DNA of 50,928 nucleotides from Byssochlamys sp. IMV 00236 (Eukaryota; Ascomycota; Eurotiomycetes; Eurotiales; Thermoascaceae), in contig MSJH02000727.1 of NCBI GenBank assembly GCA_001931875.2, positions 1 to 50,928 of the forward strand, written 5' to 3'. Positions within the stretch are counted from its first letter, which is position 1; each line of letters begins with the position of its first letter. This document shows, in pieces, positions 44,999 to 50,928 of the stretch. Under the pieces are notes generated by a model. That model saw nothing but the letters and a program-made list of their open reading frames with translations. It made no database searches and had not been told where the DNA came from. The position numbers and the translations under genes were made by a program.

Positions 44999-47026
44999 AT
45001 GTCGAGTCAAGAAGTAGACGACGAGAAAGAAATATTATTAAAACACCTAGAGACATTATCTTGGGAGGAGATGTCGAAGAGAATAGCAGACAGTCGCCAT
45101 GAGGTGTCTCACCTACTTGGTGTATCGATTGATAACATAAACAATAATGAACCAGAAGACAGTAGCATACTGTTTAACAGGGCAGTTCATTCAGGAAATA
45201 TATTAAAGCTAAAGGAAATGCTGTCAGATCCAGAGATAGACCCTTATATTATCAATGCAGGAGACAGGGATGGTACACCACCATTAGTTTATGCAGCATG
45301 TTTTGGTAAAGTAGAAGTTGCCAAAGTGTTGATGGAAGCAGGAGCAGATATAAATGTTCAAGATAGCTGTAGGATCAATATATCAAGATAATGAAACTAA
45401 TAGAAACAAATTCATTAACATTTCATTTTAGTGGGTTGGACAGCATTAATGTGGGCAGCCACTAATCATCATGAATCAATTGTTCAATTACTGCTTAATA
45501 ATGGTGCTTCATTAGAGACTAAATCAGTTAAAGGAAGAACTGTATTTGATTTTATCGGCACTGATGATCAAAAAATGGTTGATTTATTGGTCACAGACTC
45601 AAGAGACAGTATATCTTCAAATGCATCAAGCTCTTTTTCAAGAACCCTTTCTTCTTCTTCGTCTTGTTCGTCTTATGACTTTGATCTATGTGAACAAGAT
45701 GAACAAGATTGCACATTTCAGTGGGACAAGTGTTCTCCTGACCAAATGTTTGTATTCAACCAAGATGATCTACAATACATATTAGATTCAATCATTGTAC
45801 ACTTTCAGTTACCACTTAATAGTAGAGATGATATGTACATACCAGCCAATATTATATTCCTGAGCATAAGATACAGCTTTTATTACTCAACCGAACCATC
45901 ATTCGAAATCATTATCGAGGGCGTACTTGATAGAATCCGTATGCTGATCAACCCAAACGTAAATTATATATATACACGCACGTGGTGTTTATTTTTATAA
46001 CTCTCGATTCTTTTGTAGGACCCAGATATACATTTATTAGCCTTTTGGATTGTCAACTTGACTCAGTTATTATTTTACCTCAAAAAGGATAATGGCCTTG
46101 TGTTGGCTACAGTCGAACAACAGTTTCAGTTATCAGAACTTGTCTCCGAATTATATACAGCACTTATACGCGATACAGAGCAAAGAATAGTACGTATACT
46201 CAACTTGGCACTTCTTGATCATGATTTTATACCCGATATGGAGCAAGTTCAATTTGCAGATAGCTGGCAGAGGTTCTTCTTTAACAATTCCACCAAAAAT
46301 AATAGATTGTCCATGTACACATTTTCACCACAAACCATCACTCAACTGTTTTCCTCCTTGTTACATATTTTACAGTCCTATCAAGTTCATCATATCATCA
46401 TTACTCAATTATTTACTCAACTTTATCATTTTATATCCTGTGAATCATTCAATCGCATCTTGTCAAATAAGAAATATCTTTGTAGATCCAAAGCAATGCA
46501 AATACGAATGAATCTCTCTCAGCTAGAAGACTGGGCTTCAACTCATCGCATTCTTTCTCAAGTTGTACCCTGTCTAAACCCAATCACACAACTACTTCAG
46601 CTCTTACAGTGTTTAACTCAGCTACAGGACTTGGTTGACTTTATCCAAGTCATTCAAGAACTGAATACTCTCAGTCCATCTCAGATCAAACGATGTGTGC
46701 TTTCTTATAGGTATGAAGTTAATGAACCACGAATACCTGATGAAATAGAGAAATATACAATGCAATGTGTACAAGACAAGGTCAGACAGCAGTCAGGTGA
46801 AGCCAATAATCATCGTACAAGTATCTATGGACGATCAAGTCTGTCTTATTTCACTCGTCCATCTGAACCATTGTGTTTAGAAGAAAGTAAAGAGATGCTT
46901 AATACTAAAATCATGTTACCATTCAGTCTACCCAGTTTATTTGAAATGGATAATGAACATCAAGCATTACCCAGTCTACCTGAAGAATGGATATTTAAAT
47001 TGGATAGGCAGCAGGAAGAGTCTTAG
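44999..47026 (+). CDS. Ankyrin-repeat and DIL (dilute) domain protein
   Basis: A 634-residue protein; exons are 44999-45368, 45432-45958 and 46019-47026. Ankyrin repeats occupy about residues 55-175 (TPPLVYAACFGKVEVAKVLMEAG, GWTALMWAATNHHESIVQLLL). A Ser-rich linker follows. The C-terminal half is a DIL domain like the cargo-binding globular tail of class V myosins: LLAFWIVNLTQLLFYLKKD, the LFSSLLHILQSYQVH region, FNRILSNKKYLCRSKAMQIR with the conserved LL-R-x-CS-like block, and LEDWASTH. Fungi have Ank-DIL proteins lacking a motor, which are poorly characterised. The exon 1/2 joint (codon split TTG) gives DSLGWTALMW, typical ankyrin. A binding role on vesicles or actin cargo is inference. 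Confidence 0.88.
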
Positions 47027-47666
47027 CTGCTGTATGTAAACACGTGTAAATACATATGTCTTTTTTTAGAAAGATTTCTTTATAGTGTAAATTTCTTACA
47101 GCTTCTAAATAAATAAAAATAAAATTCAGGGGCTATTTGCTTTATAAGGGAACAGATCAGCATAATGAGAAGAAAACTAATATTACATCTACACTCTCTT
47201 TTTACACGGAGCATGGTTGTCTATTAAGATAACACTCCTCCTTTTGTTCAATAGAAACGGTTGCATATGATATTACTCTATTTTTATTATCAACATGTTA
47301 TACATTTGAAGTTCAACCTACTTTACAAATTTAGTCAGTAAGTAGCGATCTTTCCATAGATGGTCTCCTTTTATTCTTGGTTTTAATTTTTATCATCTTG
47401 ATTCAAACCAGATAGATATCATCCTACGACCCCTTCTTTCCCTTTCATTGTTTGTTCTTGGCTTTTTTTTCTCTTTAATGGTAAACTTTGTTTCCCACTT
47501 GTTTATTTTCTGGGCGTTCGAGACTGATATCGGATATTGAATTATTTATTATGTCATCGCTTAACATTGGACCAATTAAAAGCCAATGGCAGCTTAGCCT
47601 CCCCAATAACCATTTTTTTTTTATATTTGATTTACCTTTTTTTTCCCCGCTGACCCCTTACCAAAG
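47027..47666. other. Intergenic upstream of MADS-box gene
   Basis: About 640 bases. AATAAATAAA at about 47107 may end the ankyrin-DIL transcript. CCAAT occurs near 47571 and 47582, and T-rich tracts at 47465-47476 and 47613-47644 precede the MADS-box start. Confidence 0.4.
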
Positions 47667-48650
47667 ATGTCTCATGATATGAATAATAGTAAAATGTTTG
47701 AAACAGAAGATCCTGCCAATGACAGTGGCAATGATTCTGATTCCGAGAAGCCTGCTAGACGTTCTGGAAGAAGAAAGATCAAGATAGAATATATCGAGGA
47801 CAAAAATAGAAGACATATCACCTTTTCTAAAAGAAAAGCCGGAATTATGAAAAAGGTATATAAACATACATTTATAGTAATTCGCAAGATGGAGCAAAGT
47901 AACCCATTTTTGTTAGGCTTATGAATTAAGTACTTTGACAGGTACTCAAGTATTACTATTAGTTGTTTCTGAAACCGGGCTTGTGTATACCTTTACAACT
48001 GTTAAATTACAGCCTATTGTGACAAAACCAGAAGGAAAAAACCTTATTCAAGCTTGCTTAAATGCACCTGATCCAAGTGAACCTTCTACGGTAAAGAAAA
48101 AAAAAAATCATCATTTTCGTATTTGAAACTTATTCTTTTGGTATTCATAGTCTGGGGACGCGTCTTATTCAAACACTTCACCTCAAGTGAATGACGCCAA
48201 GTCCAAGTTTGAAGACACAAAGGTAATAATAGCCAATAAGAAAATAAAAAAAGAAGTCGATTATATATTAACCTACTTTGTATTCATTAGCCTGAACCTC
48301 CAAAACAAGAGTTGACCCAACCACCTAATACAAGATATGGTGTGGGAGGAGGAGCACCTGGATATGCTTCTTCACAATATGCACCTGGTGCTCCTAATAC
48401 AAACAATACGGGTAGTCATTTGCCATACAACTATCCTACTTATCAGCAATCAAGTCAACAGCAGCCCTCTCAATATGGCATGCAACAACCATTCTATGGC
48501 AATCAGCAGCCTCATTATATGTCTTCTCAACAACAGCAGCCAGGATACTGGCAGCAACAGCAACAACAGCCCCAGCAGCAGCAGCCACCTAATACGAACC
48601 CACAGGCAACCTTAACAAAGCAAGAAGAAGATAAATCAAGGATCAATTGA
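47667..48650 (+). CDS. MCM1: MADS-box transcription factor, SRF/MCM1 type
   Basis: A 264-residue DNA-binding protein; exons are 47667-47855, 47917-48090, 48151-48222 and 48291-48650. The MADS domain covers about residues 31-100: RRKIKIEYIEDKNRRHITFS, KRKAGIMKKAYELSTLTGTQ, VLLLVVSETGLVYTFTT. Presence of IEDKNRRHITFSKRKAGIMKKAYELS and no K-box marks it as SRF/MCM1 (type I) rather than MEF2. The N-terminus is acidic. The C-terminal 110 residues are Gln/Pro-rich (runs of QQQQQ), like the activation tail of yeast Mcm1. In yeast such factors control mating-type, cell-cycle and arginine genes by pairing with partners; here the partners are unknown. Introns fall cleanly after MKK and before SGDASYS. 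Confidence 0.95.
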
Positions 48651-49507
48651 GGTTGATGTTTCTTTACGTTTTTTTTTTTATGAATGAGCTTAATAAACTG
48701 TTATCTTTATCATTTTAAAAGTTAGTCTTGACATCATTATTTGCAGAATAAACGATTGGTAACGATAACTAATGGAACGTTAGTGCTATATGCCAATCTG
48801 ATGTTAAAGATGATCTAATAGAAGACATTTGTTATTGAGAAGCCATTGAAAATAGAGTCATAATGGGCATTCTACAAGAAATCAAGACGTATAATAGGAA
48901 AATTACTTTTCCTAAAGCATCTGTAAGTGATGCTTACAAAAAGTATCATTGCAACTAATAGAGCGTAACATAATTAAAAGAAATATCCGCAAGAGTTTCT
49001 TTTGTTATAGGAACAGTTTGAATAAAAAGATGTGTAAATAATTAAGCAAGAGGGACAGACGTTTATCGAACCAGTAATACACAGGCTTGTCAGTTATAAT
49101 TCCTTTCTAATGTATGTCATGATGTATTAGGGATGTTTGATTATAAATTATAATACTAGCTCAATCGATATTGATTTACGTCCATGTTGCCCCTTTTGGT
49201 TCTCTTGGTAAAATAAAAGGTCCTCAGCTAGCCAATCATAAACTTAGAGTATCTATATTGAAGAGAAAACAAGAAATAGTCAAGTATACTTTGTAAATCA
49301 ATAGGAGGAAGGGATTAGCTATAGTAATCGGATAGATTCATCATTAGGATTGACTTGTAAAAAGGACAGTGCATCCAATGAGATGGTCGTATCTTTGGTC
49401 TCATTAAACAAGTCGTATATATAAACGAGTCACAATGTGACTTTAATATTCGCCACAAAATTTCTTTTTTCTTTTTTTCTGTCCTTTTCATAATTAAACT
49501 AGAAGTC
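48651..49507. other. Intergenic between MADS-box and SURF6 genes
   Basis: About 855 bases, AT-rich, no gene supported. A TTTTTTTTTT tract at 48671-48679 follows the MADS-box stop. A short inverted repeat AAGCATCT...TGATGCTT lies near 48916-48936. A pyrimidine tract at 49463-49489 precedes SURF6. Confidence 0.4.
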
Positions 49508-50821
49508 ATGGTTCAAAATCACTTGATTGATTCTTTATCAGAGCGTTTAGCTAAAGATGTACACATATTTGATAACTTACTAAAGCTTATACCCGCCAAG
49601 TTCTACGTCATGGATAAAAATGATCATATTGATTCAAAATTCCAACACAACAAACGTAAAAAGGCACCTAAGCAAGCTATTAAAGAAGCAACCAAAAAAG
49701 CAAAAAAAGCAAAACTTGATCCTGACAACGTAAAGACAGTGATGGACGTACAAGACGAAAAGGCCAAACAACTAAAAGAAGAAGAAGAAGCAAAGAAAGA
49801 GGAAGAAGAAGAGGAAGAAATGTCTATGGAAGTTGATTCAAGTGGATTCAGTGGTCTTGATGATAGTGAATCAATAGCAACTGAATCTACTTCAACAAGT
49901 ACACAAGAGCCAGGTAAAATAAATAAATACAAATGTCTCTTTACCTCCTGGATCTTGTATTGATTATATAATGTACAGCTCAACTTAAACCAATGGAAAA
50001 AAGTGACATCGAACAACTCCGTCATCGTCTTCATGAACGAATCAATCAACTACGCCAGAAACGTAATGCTCCAGGAGCCAATTCAGCTAAACCTAAAAGT
50101 CGTGATGAAATTCTGTCTGCTAGAAATAAAAAGAAGGAAGATAGAAAGAAGGCCATCAAGGCACAGAAAGAAAAGGGCAATAATGTACCAACAGAAGAAC
50201 TTGTGCAAGTCGATAAGAAGGTAATCTTATACTTTTTTTTAATGTGTGCCTTTCTAAGATGTGTTATAGACAAACAATACAACGCCCAATGGCAATCAAC
50301 GTTCTGCAGATTCTATTAAAACAGATGCTGATGTATTCTTTGGCAAGTTAAATGTTGGCAAAGAACAAAAGAAGAAGAAGGGACCTACTGATGCCAAGAC
50401 ACAACTGAAATTGGCAGAAGCAAAGAAGGAGAAACTTGAAAAGTTGAAGCAAGAAGATAAATCAAAGGCTGAAGAAATGATAGAAAAAGAAGAATGGAAT
50501 AAAGTGCTTGCATTAGCAACAGGCGAAAAAGTGAAGGATGATCCTAGATTATTGAAAAAGACAGTAAAGAGACAAGAGAAACAAAAGCAAAAGAGTGCAC
50601 AAGAATGGAAGAAACGCTTAGAAAAACAAAAGAAGGATCAGATGCATGCGATCAAGAAGAGAGAAGAAAACATTAAAGCCAAGATAGACGAAAAGAAAAA
50701 CAAGAAGAAGGGTATTAAACCTAAAGGAAACAAGAAGAAGGCACGTCCTGGCTTTGAAGGAGGTAAACGTAGTAAAGGTGGAAAAGTAACAAAACCAAAT
50801 CCTCCTAAACTTAAGAAATAA
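49508..50821 (+). CDS. SURF6: Surfeit locus protein 6 / Rrp14 nucleolar ribosome biogenesis factor
   Basis: A 399-residue, highly charged nucleolar protein needed for pre-rRNA processing (Rrp14 in yeast). Exons are 49508-49913, 49979-50220 and 50270-50821. The N-terminal conserved block reads RLAKDVHIFDNLLKLIPAKFYV, as in the Rrp14 family. A Lys/Ala-rich then Glu-rich linker follows. The second exon holds the SURF6 core start ELRHRLHERI-like IEQLRHRLHERINQLRQKRN and KSRDEIL. The C-terminal exon has EEWNKVLALATGEKVKDDP with RLLKKTVKRQEKQKQKS, then Lys-rich helices ending GFEGGKRSKGGK, all typical. Translation stops with KLKK. A 141-codon antisense frame at 49624-50049 is a by-product of this charged sequence. 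Confidence 0.93.
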
Positions 50822-50895
50822 TAAATTCATATATAATCTTTTAAATAAAACATTCTCTCTCACTTTCTTTGTAAGACTGGGGTTTTTCTTTTTTT

Positions 50896-50897
<2 letters not shown>

Positions 50898-50928
<31 letters not shown>
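50898..50928. repeat. Terminal poly-T run (31 bases)
   Basis: The window ends in 31 uninterrupted T residues, within a T/C tract beginning at about 50883, just after the SURF6 3' UTR. Confidence 0.95.

Noticed and set aside
49624..50049. 141-codon antisense open frame over SURF6
   Set aside because: It mirrors the Lys/Glu-rich SURF6 exon, is Ser-rich only as a consequence, and crosses the intron.

Overview
The window is nuclear DNA from an early-diverging filamentous fungus, most likely Mucoromycota (Mucorales-like). It is AT-rich. Genes carry many short GT-AG introns of about 41-75 nt, and T/C-rich tracts often precede start codons. The products are eukaryotic (NAP1, gamma-tubulin complex protein 5, UBA3, a RING E3 of the HEI10 family, a MADS-box factor). 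Exons were spliced by hand; every multi-exon model below keeps one open frame from ATG to stop. The window opens in (TC)10 and closes in 31 T residues, so it may be a whole contig bounded by low-complexity runs.

Layout. 0.3-1.8 kb: histone chaperone NAP1 (+). 2.5-3.5 kb: decayed Mutator-like transposase with a SWIM finger. 3.7-10.8 kb: an 18-exon RalGAP-alpha-like gene (+), followed 9 bp later by a small C2H2 finger ORF. 11.5-13.2 kb: secreted glutaminyl cyclase and a small single-pass membrane protein. 13.9-17.7 kb: trifunctional C1-tetrahydrofolate synthase and mitochondrial ribosomal protein uL30m. 17.9-21.4 kb: gamma-tubulin complex component 5. 21.6-25.9 kb: divergent sugar transporter (-) and polyol-type zinc dehydrogenase (+). 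26.1-28.1 kb: RCK2/Srk1-type stress kinase (-). 29.6-30.9 kb: HEI10-type meiotic E3 ligase (-). 31.8 kb: tRNA-Gln(CUG), then about 1.4 kb of AT-rich repeat-like DNA. 33.3-38.4 kb: NOL11, UBA3 and an EF-hand protein (all -). 39.3-41.5 kb: ankyrin-DysF-FYVE protein (-), divergent from a small unknown gene. 42.1-44.1 kb: a 2,005-bp transposon with terminal inverted repeats and a perfect 8-bp target duplication. 45.0-47.0 kb: ankyrin-DIL protein (+). 47.7-48.7 kb: MCM1/SRF-type MADS factor (+). 49.5-50.8 kb: SURF6/Rrp14 (+).

Most genes are unrelated housekeeping functions (ribosome biogenesis, one-carbon metabolism, neddylation, microtubule nucleation). The strongest functional grouping is the divergent transporter/dehydrogenase pair: each gene has the same 9-bp CCAATCGGA element about 160 bp upstream of its start. 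The items most worth a second look are the 2-kb transposon, the HEI10 gene, the ankyrin-DysF-FYVE architecture, and the RalGAP/zinc-finger pair that may share one transcript.
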